Source: Io17-Chloro-G2 sp034420695
GTDB taxonomy: Bacteria > Chloroflexota > Dehalococcoidia > Lucifugimonadales > UBA3495
Reading direction: 5' to 3'
DNA: 64,000 nucleotides
NCBI GenBank assembly: GCA_034420695.1
Contig: DAOULB010000002.1
Coordinates: forward strand, 62,001-126,000
In this document: one piece after another, positions 1 to 7,793 of the stretch
Layout of the letters: each line of letters begins with the position of its first letter
How positions within the stretch are numbered: the first letter of the stretch is position 1
Program-made: the position numbers and the translations under genes
Notes under the pieces: generated by a model
Databases searched by the model: none
Seen by the model: only the letters and a program-made list of their open reading frames with translations
Told to the model about the DNA's origin: nothing

Positions 1-415
1 CCTGCTCATCGGGGAACCCAAGTCCGGCGGGCTGGCCTTCCCGGTGATCGGGGGTTACGGAGAAGCGGGAGTTGATCCTGGCCAGCTTGGTGACGCCGTC
101 CACCAAGGCGCCGACCTCCCGGCCGTACTTGGAGTCAATCTCCTCGACAGTGACGCCGCAGTCCTCCACCACGTCGTGAAGGAGGGCGGCAATGATGGTG
201 TGGGAGTCCAGGTGGAGGTCCGCAAGGAAGAGGGCGGTTTCCAGAGGGTGGGCAATGTAGGGCTCACCCGACTTGCGGGTCTGGCCTTGGTGGCACCGGT
301 CGGCAAAGTCGTAGGCATCGGCTACCAGCTCCGTCGACTCCTGAGGGAGATAGCCGGACACCCGGTCGATGAGGACCTTGGCTTCGCGGGCAGCTACAGC
401 GTTTCCGTTTACCAC
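1..415 (-). CDS. RelA/SpoT-type (p)ppGpp synthetase/hydrolase, N-terminal part (cut by window edge)
   Basis: Makes or degrades the stringent-response alarmone (p)ppGpp in the cytoplasm. Only about the first 138 residues lie in the window. They hold the start of the HD hydrolase domain: a CHQGQTRKSGEPYIAHP segment, then LLHDVVEDCGV with the His-Asp metal pair, and a VDGVTKL segment, all characteristic of the RelA/SpoT family. An in-frame stop lies eight codons upstream of the GTG at 413-415, which I take as the start. No strong ribosome site decides it. The synthetase and TGS/ACT domains would lie beyond base 1. It is divergent from the MFS gene and is the only core housekeeping gene seen. The family call is firm; whether it is RelA, SpoT or bifunctional Rel cannot be told. 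Confidence 0.85.
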   Translation of the reverse strand, partial: MVNGNAVAAREAKVLIDRVSGYLPQESTELVADAYDFADRCHQGQTRKSGEPYIAHPLETALFLADLHLDSHTIIAALLHDVVEDCGVTVEEIDSKYGREVGALVDGVTKLARINSRFSVTPDHREGQPAGLGFPDEQ

Positions 416-675
416 CTTGTCACGATGATAATACTAGCTTATCCGTATGTCCAGAAATTGTGAATGAATATTGCCTGATAAACGGCCCCCATGAGGAAAA
501 GGGTGGGAATAGTCCGTTTCAGGCAGTCAAAGCATCACTTTCCGTCAGGGGCTGCGGAGCCTTGGCCCGCGGCGGGTGTTAGAATCTTCCTCAGTCTCCT
601 GCCTGCCGAGCTTTGGGGTTGCAATCACCAAGGGGCGGGCGATACCCGGTGGCGACACCCGGTAAGGAATTTTCA

Positions 676-2178
676 TTGCTGGCTTCGGTCAAAAACAGTC
701 CCAATTACAAGTACTGGGCTGCCGCGGCGATGGCCGTGGGCATATTCGCCTCGGTGGTGGACCACGGCAGCGTCAACGTTGCCCTGCCGTCGGTGGCTTC
801 GAACTTCGGCACCGACTTGGCTACCATCCAGTGGGTGGTCATTGGCTACGCCCTGGCCATCAGCACCCTGCTGCTTCCCATGGGGCGGCTGGGCGATATC
901 GTGGGCCGCAACAAGGTCTACATCCTGGGGATATTGCTGTTCGCCGCATCTTCGGCCGCGGCGGCGGCGGCGCCCAACCTTACGGTCTTGATCGCTGCCC
1001 GCTTGGTGCAGGGCTGTGCCGCGGCTATGAACCAGGGCACCGGCATGGCTATCATCACTTCCACCTTCCCGGAAGGCGAGAGGGGCAAGGCCCTGGGAAT
1101 GATGATGACCATGGTGGGCTTGGGCGCGGTGGCCGGCCCGGCCCTTGGCGGGCTGCTGGTTGGGAGCTTCGGCTGGAGAGCGGTCTTCCTGTTCAACATA
1201 CCGATGGGGCTGGTGGGGGCCATCATTTCCGTAGCAATATTGGACAAGTCACGAACCGGCGACCTTGGGCCGGGAGCGTCGGGAAGGAGTTTCGATTGGG
1301 GAGGAGCGGCCCTTTCGGCGGTGGCGCTGGTGGCCCTGTTGATGGGAATAACCAACGGACAAAGGTGGGGCTGGGACTCGCCGCTGATATTGGCATCCCT
1401 CACCGCCTTTGTCCTCTTCCTGGCCGTTTTCGTGTGGTGGGAACTGAGGCTGGAGCAGCCCCTGCTGGACCTGCGGCTCTTCCAGAGGAGGGTGTTTACC
1501 CTGGGAGTGTCCTCGGCCTTCCTCACCTTCCTCGGAAGCTCGGCGGTGCTGTTCCTGACGCCCTTCTACCTGCAGCAAGTGCTGGGTTACAGCCCTACCA
1601 AATCGGGGCTGATAGTGGTGCCGGCGGCGTTGTGCATTGCGGTGATGGGCCCCATCAGCGGGCGGCTGTCGGACCGCTACGACTGGAGGATATTCACCGT
1701 CAGCGGGCTGGGGGTCGGCGTCGTCGGTGTCCTGATGCTCTCCAGCTTGGACCAGATGTCTCCCCTGCTCCTGGTAATGGGTGCGCTGGTCATTCACAGT
1801 ATTGGAGTCGGGACCTTCTTCTCCCCCAACACCAGCTCGATTCTCAGCGCGGTGGAGAGGGAGCGGTTCGGCGCGGTCACCGCCTTTACCAACTTGGTGC
1901 GGAACGGGGCCAACGTGACCAGCGTGGCCTTGGCCACGGTGATAGTTACCGGCACGATGGCGCAGATGGGATTCCAGGCCAGCTTGGATTCGGTGCAGTG
2001 CGGACTGGATGAAGGTCCCTGCCGGGCATTTACCGACGGGTTGAGCCGGGCCTATTGGACCATGGCAGGACTGCTCTTCGCTTCGCTTTTGATTTCAGCG
2101 ATAAGGGCCGGACGGGGAAGGCGGGCTCCCGCGGCCTCGCCAGAAGCCGGGGAAGAGGTGCAGCAGCCGGCCGGCTAG
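676..2178 (+). CDS. MFS drug/metabolite exporter, DHA2 (EmrB/QacA) type
   Basis: Inner-membrane proton-coupled exporter of about 500 residues, the usual size for a 14-helix DHA2 carrier. Motif A (GRLGDIVGRNK) follows the second helix, and the motif C region GLGAVAGPALGG lies in the fifth helix. Hydrophobic segments continue to a basic C-terminus. The start is set at a TTG with AAGGA seven bases upstream, because this aligns residue for residue with the ATG of the paralogue at 30768 (LLASVKNSPNYKYW against MFQSIRNRPSYKWW). Earlier starts at 613 or 649 are possible. It converges on the next SDR with only seven bases between the stop codons. The substrate cannot be read from sequence. Confidence 0.88.
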   Translation: MLASVKNSPNYKYWAAAAMAVGIFASVVDHGSVNVALPSVASNFGTDLATIQWVVIGYALAISTLLLPMGRLGDIVGRNKVYILGILLFAASSAAAAAAPNLTVLIAARLVQGCAAAMNQGTGMAIITSTFPEGERGKALGMMMTMVGLGAVAGPALGGLLVGSFGWRAVFLFNIPMGLVGAIISVAILDKSRTGDLGPGASGRSFDWGGAALSAVALVALLMGITNGQRWGWDSPLILASLTAFVLFLAVFVWWELRLEQPLLDLRLFQRRVFTLGVSSAFLTFLGSSAVLFLTPFYLQQVLGYSPTKSGLIVVPAALCIAVMGPISGRLSDRYDWRIFTVSGLGVGVVGVLMLSSLDQMSPLLLVMGALVIHSIGVGTFFSPNTSSILSAVERERFGAVTAFTNLVRNGANVTSVALATVIVTGTMAQMGFQASLDSVQCGLDEGPCRAFTDGLSRAYWTMAGLLFASLLISAIRAGRGRRAPAASPEAGEEVQQPAG

Positions 2179-2185
2179 GCGCATG

Positions 2186-2968
2186 CTAGGTGTGGAGCCG
2201 GTCGTAGGCTGTAGGGCGCTCGACGCCCCGTTCCCGGTCGAAGTCGGGGGCGTAAACCAGTTCCCCGGTCATGGTTTCCGGGGTCTGCAGGGCCAGGAAG
2301 ACGGCGACGTCACCGGTGTCCTCGGGCAGCCGCATCTGCTTCCTGACCTCGATGTCGTAGTCGTCGTTGACCCTGGTGAGGACGCGGCCCGGGTCCAGGG
2401 AATTCACCGCGATGCCGAATTCCCTGACCTCGTCGGCCAAGGACTCATTCAGGCGCTGGCAGGCGGCCTTGGCAGCGCAATAGGACGCCTGTCCGGCCAT
2501 GCCCTGCCGGGCTACGTCCCGGGACGCCAGGCCGATGATTGCTCCGGTGCGCCGCTCTACCATGTGGGGCAACACCGCCTTGCAAGTGAGGAAAGCGGTG
2601 GTCAGGTTGGAGTCCAGCACCCGCCGCCATTCGTCCTCGGCGGTGTCCACCAAGCTGATGCGGTGGACATGATTGTTGGTGTTCATGCGGTAGCCGCCGA
2701 CGTTGTTCACCAGGATGTCGATCTTTCCCAGCTCCCGGACCACGGAATCCGCTACCCGGACTGCTTCTTCTGCCACGGTAAGGTCGGCGCTTAACGCCAG
2801 CCCCTTCCGGCCCAGGGAGCGGACCTCTTGGGACACTTCCTCCACCTCAGCGCCGGTGCGGGAGACTACTGCCACGTCGGCGCCTTCCTTGGCGTAAGCC
2901 AAGGCGATGGCCCTTCCGACGCCCCGTCCGCCGCCGGTGACCAAGGCCGTTTTGCCTTCAAGTTGCAC
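2186..2968 (-). CDS. SDR-family NAD(P)-dependent oxidoreductase
   Basis: Classical short-chain dehydrogenase of 260 residues, oxidising or reducing a hydroxyl/carbonyl group. TGGGRGVG (11-18) is the cofactor glycine loop and NNVGG (about 88-92) the structural motif. Ser149, Tyr163 and Lys167 form the catalytic set (YCAAK). The start is a GTG with a GAAGGTGA ribosome site about ten bases upstream. It lies downstream of a sister SDR (3062-3880) that shares most residues and the same RPTAYDRLH-like C-terminus, so the two arose by tandem duplication. The substrate is unknown. Because both enzymes keep all catalytic residues, they may act on related compounds or form a mixed tetramer (inference). 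Confidence 0.88.
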   Translation of the reverse strand: MQLEGKTALVTGGGRGVGRAIALAYAKEGADVAVVSRTGAEVEEVSQEVRSLGRKGLALSADLTVAEEAVRVADSVVRELGKIDILVNNVGGYRMNTNNHVHRISLVDTAEDEWRRVLDSNLTTAFLTCKAVLPHMVERRTGAIIGLASRDVARQGMAGQASYCAAKAACQRLNESLADEVREFGIAVNSLDPGRVLTRVNDDYDIEVRKQMRLPEDTGDVAVFLALQTPETMTGELVYAPDFDRERGVERPTAYDRLHT

Positions 2969-3061
2969 TGTTCAATTTCACCTTCCGATCGGGGTAGAAA
3001 ACGAAAGGAAACCCGGTTTCTGCCCGGGGTCCCGGGCGGAAGGAGTCTCCCAAGAAAGGAA

Positions 3062-3880
3062 TCAGACGTGAAGCCGGTCGTAGGCCGATGGCCGATGGAT
3101 GCCGTGCTCTTCGTCGTATTCGGGAGCGGCCACCAGTTGCCCGGACATGGTCTCCGGGGTCTGCAGGGCCATGTATACGGCCACCTTGTCCGGGGTCTGC
3201 AGGGCCATGTATACGGCCACCTCGGCAATGTCGTCGGGCAGCCTCATGCGCTTGTGGACTTCATCGTCGTAATCGTCGTTGGGCTTGGTCAGGTTCCAGC
3301 CGGGGTCCAGGATGTTGACGGCTACGCCAAAGTCCTTCACTTCGTCGGCCAAGGACTCGCTGAGCCGCTCCACCGCCGCTTTGGAGGCCCCGTAGGATGC
3401 CTGCCCGGCCCGGCCGCGGCGCGCCACGTTCTTGGAGGTGAGCATGATGATTACGCCGCTGCGGCGTTCTATCATGTGGGGCAGTACCGCCTTGCAGGCC
3501 ATGAAGGTGGTGGTCAGGTTCGACTCCATGACCAGCCGCCACTCCTCCTCGGTTATGTCCAGCACGGTTACCGAGTGGGTCAGGTCCTTGGTGAAGAGGC
3601 GGTACCCGCCGGCGTTGTTGACCAGGATATCTATCTTGCCCAGCTCGTTGATGGTCTCTTGGGCCGCCCGGTTGGCGCCTTCGCTGGTGGTCAGTTCGGC
3701 TTTCACGGTGTGGGCCCGTCGGCCCAGGGAGCGAATCTCCGAAGCCACAGCCTCCATCTCCGAGGGAGTGCGGGCTACTATGGAGACATCGGCTCCCTCC
3801 CGGGCATAGGCCAATGCCATGGAGCGGCCCAATCCCCGGGCGCCCCCGGTTACCAGGGCGACTTTACCTTCCAGTTGCAT
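3062..3880 (-). CDS. SDR-family oxidoreductase with a 12-residue internal tandem duplication
   Basis: Short-chain dehydrogenase of 272 residues, sister of the gene just downstream. TGGARGLG (11-18), NNAGG (about 88-92), Ser149, Tyr163 and Lys167 (YGASK) are intact. Near the C-terminus VAVYMALQTPDK (221-232) is repeated as VAVYMALQTPET (233-244). At DNA level this is a 36-bp direct repeat, and it exactly accounts for the 12 extra residues relative to the 260-residue sister. The insertion falls in the substrate-loop/C-terminal region rather than the Rossmann core, so the protein may still fold. Probably co-transcribed with the 2186-2968 gene, 93 bases away. Substrate unknown. Confidence 0.87.
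   Translation of the reverse strand: MQLEGKVALVTGGARGLGRSMALAYAREGADVSIVARTPSEMEAVASEIRSLGRRAHTVKAELTTSEGANRAAQETINELGKIDILVNNAGGYRLFTKDLTHSVTVLDITEEEWRLVMESNLTTTFMACKAVLPHMIERRSGVIIMLTSKNVARRGRAGQASYGASKAAVERLSESLADEVKDFGVAVNILDPGWNLTKPNDDYDDEVHKRMRLPDDIAEVAVYMALQTPDKVAVYMALQTPETMSGQLVAAPEYDEEHGIHRPSAYDRLHV
3154..3222. repeat. 36-bp in-frame tandem duplication inside an SDR gene
   Basis: The 33 bases at 3154-3186 recur identically at 3190-3222, giving a period of 36 bp, or 12 codons. The sister gene at 2186 has a single copy. The near-perfect identity points to a recent slippage or unequal-exchange event. Confidence 0.95.
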
Positions 3881-4018
3881 CTACGCTTCACCTATTTTGA
3901 GATGACAAGTAGGGAACCCAAACTATATATCGCTGCAGTCACGGGGCTGCGATACAGCGATTAGGGTAATCCTCGCCGGCTACCGGCAATCCGTCTACAG
4001 GACGGCATGGGTTGCTGC

Positions 4019-4420
4019 TTAGGTGCCGACCCAGCCTGCCCCGCTGATGTCAATCACTTGGCTGTCGGGTCCCCGGAACTTGAGCTCGTAGTAGGACCGC
4101 CCGTTCTCGGGCTGCTGGTGGCCCAAGTCCAGCCGCCCCATGGCGGTGGCCCCTTCTTCTTCGAGTTTCTTGGTGGCGGCGTCCACGTCATCGACGACGA
4201 ATCCCAAGTGGTCGATGCCGGCGTAGCCTGGAATGTCCCGGGGAGACTCACCGTTGCCGTTATCGTTGCTCCTAAGGATGGCCAGGTTGATGTAGCCGTC
4301 AGACAGATAAACTCCCGTGCCGGCTTGGCCCACTTCCTCCAACTCGAATACCGACTTGTAAAAAGCGGCGGTCTTCTCCGGGTCCGGGGTGCGTATTGCG
4401 ATGTGCTTAATCTTGGCCAT
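4019..4420 (-). CDS. VOC-superfamily (glyoxalase/extradiol-dioxygenase fold) protein
   Basis: Single-domain vicinal-oxygen-chelate protein of 133 residues. The typical metal-ligand positions are visible: His6 in KIKHIAI, His71 in GIDHLGF and Glu112 in YYELKF. Members act as lyases, isomerases, epimerases or ring-cleaving dioxygenases on metal-chelating oxygens. The start is the ATG at 4418-4420 with an AGGAGG ribosome site, not an upstream in-frame ATG. It sits among catabolic genes on the same strand, downstream of an alpha/beta hydrolase. The short length fits a lyase/epimerase-type member rather than a two-domain type I extradiol dioxygenase. The substrate is unknown. Confidence 0.85.
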   Translation of the reverse strand: MAKIKHIAIRTPDPEKTAAFYKSVFELEEVGQAGTGVYLSDGYINLAILRSNDNGNGESPRDIPGYAGIDHLGFVVDDVDAATKKLEEEGATAMGRLDLGHQQPENGRSYYELKFRGPDSQVIDISGAGWVGT

Positions 4421-4517
4421 GGCTTTCCTCCTGTCCCCAAATTTGGTTGTTTCACATCCGGCGGCGGCATTCACCGCATTAGTGCGGCTTCCGGCAACCG
4501 TGTAAGCCGGGCCGAGG

Positions 4518-5372
4518 TTAGACCCGCACCACGTCGGGAATGTCTTCCTCCACTCCCACCAGGAAGTCCCGGATCAGGCGGTTGAAGGTCTCCGGCTTCT
4601 CCGCCATGGGCAGGTGCCCGCAGTTCTCTATGACGTTCAGCTTGGCGTTGGGAAGGGCGGAGCGCAGGGCTTCTCCCTGTTCCACCGGGGCCAGCCCGTC
4701 CTGCTTGCCCCAGACCAGCAGGGTCTCGGCCTGGATGCTGGGCAGCATGGACGTCATCTCCGGGTCGGAAGAGCCCTCCTTGACCAGTTCTACTACCAAG
4801 CCCCGTCCCTTCCACTGGCGCTCGAACTCCGGCCCCCTCCGCACGTTCTCCCACTCCGCGCCGAACCCGTAGGACTGGGCGGTGGCGATGAGGCCCAGCT
4901 TAGCGAACACCGCGGTGGCAAAGGCTTCTTGGTCCAAGCTGCCCAAGTCGGGCGAGGCGGCGCCTGGAACGTCCAAGCCCATCGGGCCCGCCATTATCAT
5001 CCGGCTGACGCGCTCCGGTGCCCGGGACGCCGCTTTCAGTCCGATCCAGCCGCCGATGGAGTGTCCGACCAAGGTGGCGCGTTCCAGTTCCAGCGCGTCC
5101 ATTAGTTCCATAACCAGGCTGGCGTAGTCCGCCACGGACTGCAGCGATTCCGGCGGCTTTCCTTCCCTCCAACCGGGCAACTGGGGCAGGTAGGTCATGG
5201 CGGTGGTGCCCAAGGCCATGTGGCAGGCTTCCCACTTGCCGGCGCCCCCCATGCCGTGAAGGTAGAGCACCGGGTCAATGTCTTCGTCGGCACCGCCCAC
5301 CAGGCAGGGAACGTCAAATTCCCCGACTTTCACCGCTTGGCGCTTGAAAATGGACCCGTCAGCGGCTCCCAT
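4518..5372 (-). CDS. Alpha/beta-hydrolase fold enzyme
   Basis: Cytoplasmic hydrolase of 284 residues with the canonical order: HGMGG oxyanion region (about 39-43), nucleophile elbow GHSIGG with Ser105, an acid after strand 6 (VWGKQDG) and the catalytic His in NCGHLPMAEKPE. The overall pattern resembles meta-cleavage-product hydrolases and related carboxylesterases that cut C-C or ester bonds of ring-fission products. That subfamily call is only by resemblance. GAGGTGG precedes the ATG by four bases. It is followed on the same strand by the VOC gene, and a shared transcript with the upstream LLM and Rieske genes is plausible. Confidence 0.87.
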   Translation of the reverse strand: MGAADGSIFKRQAVKVGEFDVPCLVGGADEDIDPVLYLHGMGGAGKWEACHMALGTTAMTYLPQLPGWREGKPPESLQSVADYASLVMELMDALELERATLVGHSIGGWIGLKAASRAPERVSRMIMAGPMGLDVPGAASPDLGSLDQEAFATAVFAKLGLIATAQSYGFGAEWENVRRGPEFERQWKGRGLVVELVKEGSSDPEMTSMLPSIQAETLLVWGKQDGLAPVEQGEALRSALPNAKLNVIENCGHLPMAEKPETFNRLIRDFLVGVEEDIPDVVRV

Positions 5373-5435
5373 AAAACCACCTCTTTGACGTCTGGGGTTC
5401 AGTTTCTTGGGCTCGGGCGGGTTTCTCCCGGGTGG

Positions 5436-5957
5436 TCACGCCGTTTCGTTCCACCAGAGCTTTACACATTCAAGCTCGAAATAAGAATCGTTGGCTTCAG
5501 GGTCCGGAAGTGAAGCGCCGTCGGGAAGGGTCACACCGAACCTGATGATGTAGTCCTCCCCGGATTCGGCCCTTTTCTGAACCGCCACGGCAGCGTCAGT
5601 CACCCGCTGGTCGGCTATTTGACTGAAGTCCCCGTACCGGCCTTGGAACATGACGGTTCGCTCCGTAACGGAGTCCGGCCCGATCCTGTAGTAGGTCTCC
5701 AGGGTCACTTCCGCATCGTCGGGGGCGGGAACGCCCTGCGCGTCCACCAAGCACAAGCGCATGGCGCAGCCCCGGTGCTCTGAGGTGGGCCCCACGAAGA
5801 TCAACTGGTAGGGCACGCCGTCGGGTCCCGGCGGCGGGACCACCATTTCCCAACCCACCGACACTTTGCCCTCTCCGGACTCCTGGAATTCCCCGCGGGT
5901 CTCCAGGGATTCCCGGGTCAAGGTGTAGTTGAAGTCTTCATACAAAGGAAGGGTCAT
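5436..5957 (-). CDS. Protein of unknown function (173 aa)
   Basis: I do not recognise a family. The protein is acidic and rich in beta-prone segments (GKVSVGWEMVVPPPG, EVTLETYYRIG, YFELECVKLWW), with no signal peptide and no membrane helix. This suggests a small soluble beta-sandwich or lipocalin-like fold (inference). It lies between an LLM monooxygenase (upstream, 51 bases) and an alpha/beta hydrolase (downstream, 63 bases), all on the minus strand, so it probably belongs to the same catabolic transcript. The base composition matches its neighbours. It could be an accessory or substrate-handling protein for the monooxygenase. Confidence 0.75.
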   Translation of the reverse strand: MTLPLYEDFNYTLTRESLETRGEFQESGEGKVSVGWEMVVPPPGPDGVPYQLIFVGPTSEHRGCAMRLCLVDAQGVPAPDDAEVTLETYYRIGPDSVTERTVMFQGRYGDFSQIADQRVTDAAVAVQKRAESGEDYIIRFGVTLPDGASLPDPEANDSYFELECVKLWWNETA

Positions 5958-6008
5958 TTCTTGTTTGCTTCCTGATTTCTCTATCTCTCTTGTACTGCGG
6001 GCTTGGAG

Positions 6009-7175
6009 CTAAACGGCCCCAGCCTGCTTCTCGGGCGTCCTGACATTGCCGGCGTTGATGTCCTTCAGCCGGGGCATGACCTCCTCGGCGAACAGGCGCT
6101 TGGACTTTATGACGTTCTCGTGGGTGTTCTTGCCCACCCGGAACATGCCCAGGAAGTGGCCGTAACCGGCGGTCTGCATGTCGTTGGCCAGCCATTCCGT
6201 CACGTAGTCGGGGTCGCCGCAGACCACGAAACCGGTCTCCCGTAGCTTCTCGAAGGGGGTTCCAGGCCCTGGCATCTCGGCGCCGGAGGAGCGCTTGCGG
6301 TACTGGTAAGAGCGGTCGGTCTGTAGCCCCGGCACCGGCGCTGGCACCTGCACCGGGCGGCTGAAGGTAGTCAAGCGGCGGACGTACATCACGGCGTCGC
6401 GGCACTCTTCGATGGCTTTCTCGGTGGTTTCGGCCACGTGGATGTACCGGGAGCCAACAAACTGCTCGGGTCCGGCCTCCCAGCCGAACTTCTCCCTGGC
6501 GACTTCCTGGTAGTACTCGAAGGCATCCTGGAAGACCACCGTAGGGTTCCACACCCGGGCGATGGGAATGCGCCGCTGGGCAGCGAACTCGATGGTTTCG
6601 GCAGAGCCGGCGGGCATCCAGATGGGCAGCGGGTCCTGGATCGGCCGCGGCCACACCGACACCGCCTTCAAGTTGTAGAAGTCACCTTGGTAGTCGAAGA
6701 TTTCTTCGGTGAGGCACTTCTTGAGGATTTCGTAGGTCTCGGCAAAGCGCTCCCGGCTACTGAAGGGGTCGACGTTGTACGATACGTACTCTTGGGGGAC
6801 TCCCCTCACTATGCCGCCGATGAATCGTCCCCCTGAGAGCACGTCCAGTTGGGCGAACTCCTCGGCGGTCTGCACCGGGTGGCGCAGGGGCAGGACGTGG
6901 CCGATGACGCCCACCTTCATCCGCTTGGTGCGGGCGATGAGCGCGGCGGCCAATACGGTGCACGATGGGTTGATGTTGAAGTAGGTGAAGTGGTGCTCGT
7001 TGACGAAGGCCCCGTCGAAGCCCAACTCTTCGCACAACTCCCACTCGTCCAAGTGCTCCCGGTAGGTGAGGGCCGCCAACTGGGGGTCGCAGAACTTGTT
7101 GGTCTGCCTGGACTCGGGACCGATTTCGTCGGGAATGCCGGGATAGGTGGTCTCGTCAAAGCTGTAAAATTTCAT
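6009..7175 (-). CDS. LLM-class (bacterial luciferase-like) flavin-dependent monooxygenase
   Basis: TIM-barrel monooxygenase of 388 residues that uses reduced flavin and O2 to oxidise organic substrates. Family features include the ELGFDGAFVNEHH segment near residues 51-63, the RTKRMKVGVIGHVLPLRHP strand-turn, LSGGRFIGGIVRG, and a WPRP motif in the middle of the chain. The length is typical. No dedicated flavin reductase is encoded next to it. It sits directly downstream of a Rieske oxygenase alpha/beta pair on the same strand (about 99 bases from the beta gene), which suggests joint use on one class of substrate. A second, diverged member is at 20298-21404. Confidence 0.9.
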   Translation of the reverse strand: MKFYSFDETTYPGIPDEIGPESRQTNKFCDPQLAALTYREHLDEWELCEELGFDGAFVNEHHFTYFNINPSCTVLAAALIARTKRMKVGVIGHVLPLRHPVQTAEEFAQLDVLSGGRFIGGIVRGVPQEYVSYNVDPFSSRERFAETYEILKKCLTEEIFDYQGDFYNLKAVSVWPRPIQDPLPIWMPAGSAETIEFAAQRRIPIARVWNPTVVFQDAFEYYQEVAREKFGWEAGPEQFVGSRYIHVAETTEKAIEECRDAVMYVRRLTTFSRPVQVPAPVPGLQTDRSYQYRKRSSGAEMPGPGTPFEKLRETGFVVCGDPDYVTEWLANDMQTAGYGHFLGMFRVGKNTHENVIKSKRLFAEEVMPRLKDINAGNVRTPEKQAGAV

Positions 7176-7218
7176 GCTGGCTCAAGCTCCATATCTTTGC
7201 TTGGTGAAGCTATCTTTT

Positions 7219-7238
7219 TCCGGGGAATGCGCCCCGGA
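7219..7238 (-). terminator. Hairpin after the Rieske beta-subunit gene
   Basis: Seven-base inverted repeat (TCCGGGG/CCCCGGA, loop of six) lying 37 bases past the stop of the 7275 gene and before the LLM gene. There is no U-tract in the transcribed orientation, so it may terminate weakly or act as an mRNA-processing or stability element. Confidence 0.4.
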
Positions 7239-7274
7239 ACGCCGCCCCTTCCCGCTCCAATGGCTGCCCTGATT

Positions 7275-7793
7275 CTACAGGATAATGCTGACGGCCCCGT
7301 GGGCGTCCAAGGCTTCCAAGTCCAGTTCGGCCCGGCGGTAGCGAATCTTCCAACCGGGGCTGCTTCGCACCAATCGGTAGAAGAACCGGGCGACGTAGGG
7401 GTCGGCTTGGCGCATTCTCACCCGGTACACCAAGCACGACCCGGTGACCGAGACTTCTTCGCCGTCCGCCTCCGTGACCCGCACGTTGCTGATGAAACGC
7501 CGGGTGCGGGACCAAGGGTACTCCCGGTGGGCGTGGCGGCTGTTGAGCCGCACCACCCGGGCCCGGAGACGCACTATGTCGTCGTCAATGAACACTAGGT
7601 TTTCGCTGGGGTCGCCTTCGGGCAGGTCGGTGGTCGGCACCACGTAGCGGGCGTCCTCGGTGAAAAGGGTTACCCACTCGTCCAAGCGCCATTCGTCCAG
7701 CAACGCCGCCTCACGGTAGAGAAAGTCCTCCACCTCCAAGCGGAGACTGGCGTCGAAGACGACGTCCATCGGGTTGCCGTTGCGGCTAGTCAT
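7275..7793 (-). CDS. Rieske ring-hydroxylating oxygenase, beta (small) subunit
   Basis: Non-catalytic small subunit of 172 residues that supports the alpha3beta3 oxygenase hexamer (SnoaL/NTF2-like cone fold). The family pattern is clear: LEVEDFLYREAALLDEW near the N-terminus, then DARYVVPTTDLPEG, then SRHAHREYPWSRTRRFISNV. It overlaps the end of the alpha gene by eight bases, so the two are translationally coupled and form one enzyme. It shares long identical stretches with the beta gene at 57323-57835. The ring substrate cannot be deduced from the beta chain. Confidence 0.92.
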   Translation of the reverse strand: MTSRNGNPMDVVFDASLRLEVEDFLYREAALLDEWRLDEWVTLFTEDARYVVPTTDLPEGDPSENLVFIDDDIVRLRARVVRLNSRHAHREYPWSRTRRFISNVRVTEADGEEVSVTGSCLVYRVRMRQADPYVARFFYRLVRSSPGWKIRYRRAELDLEALDAHGAVSIIL

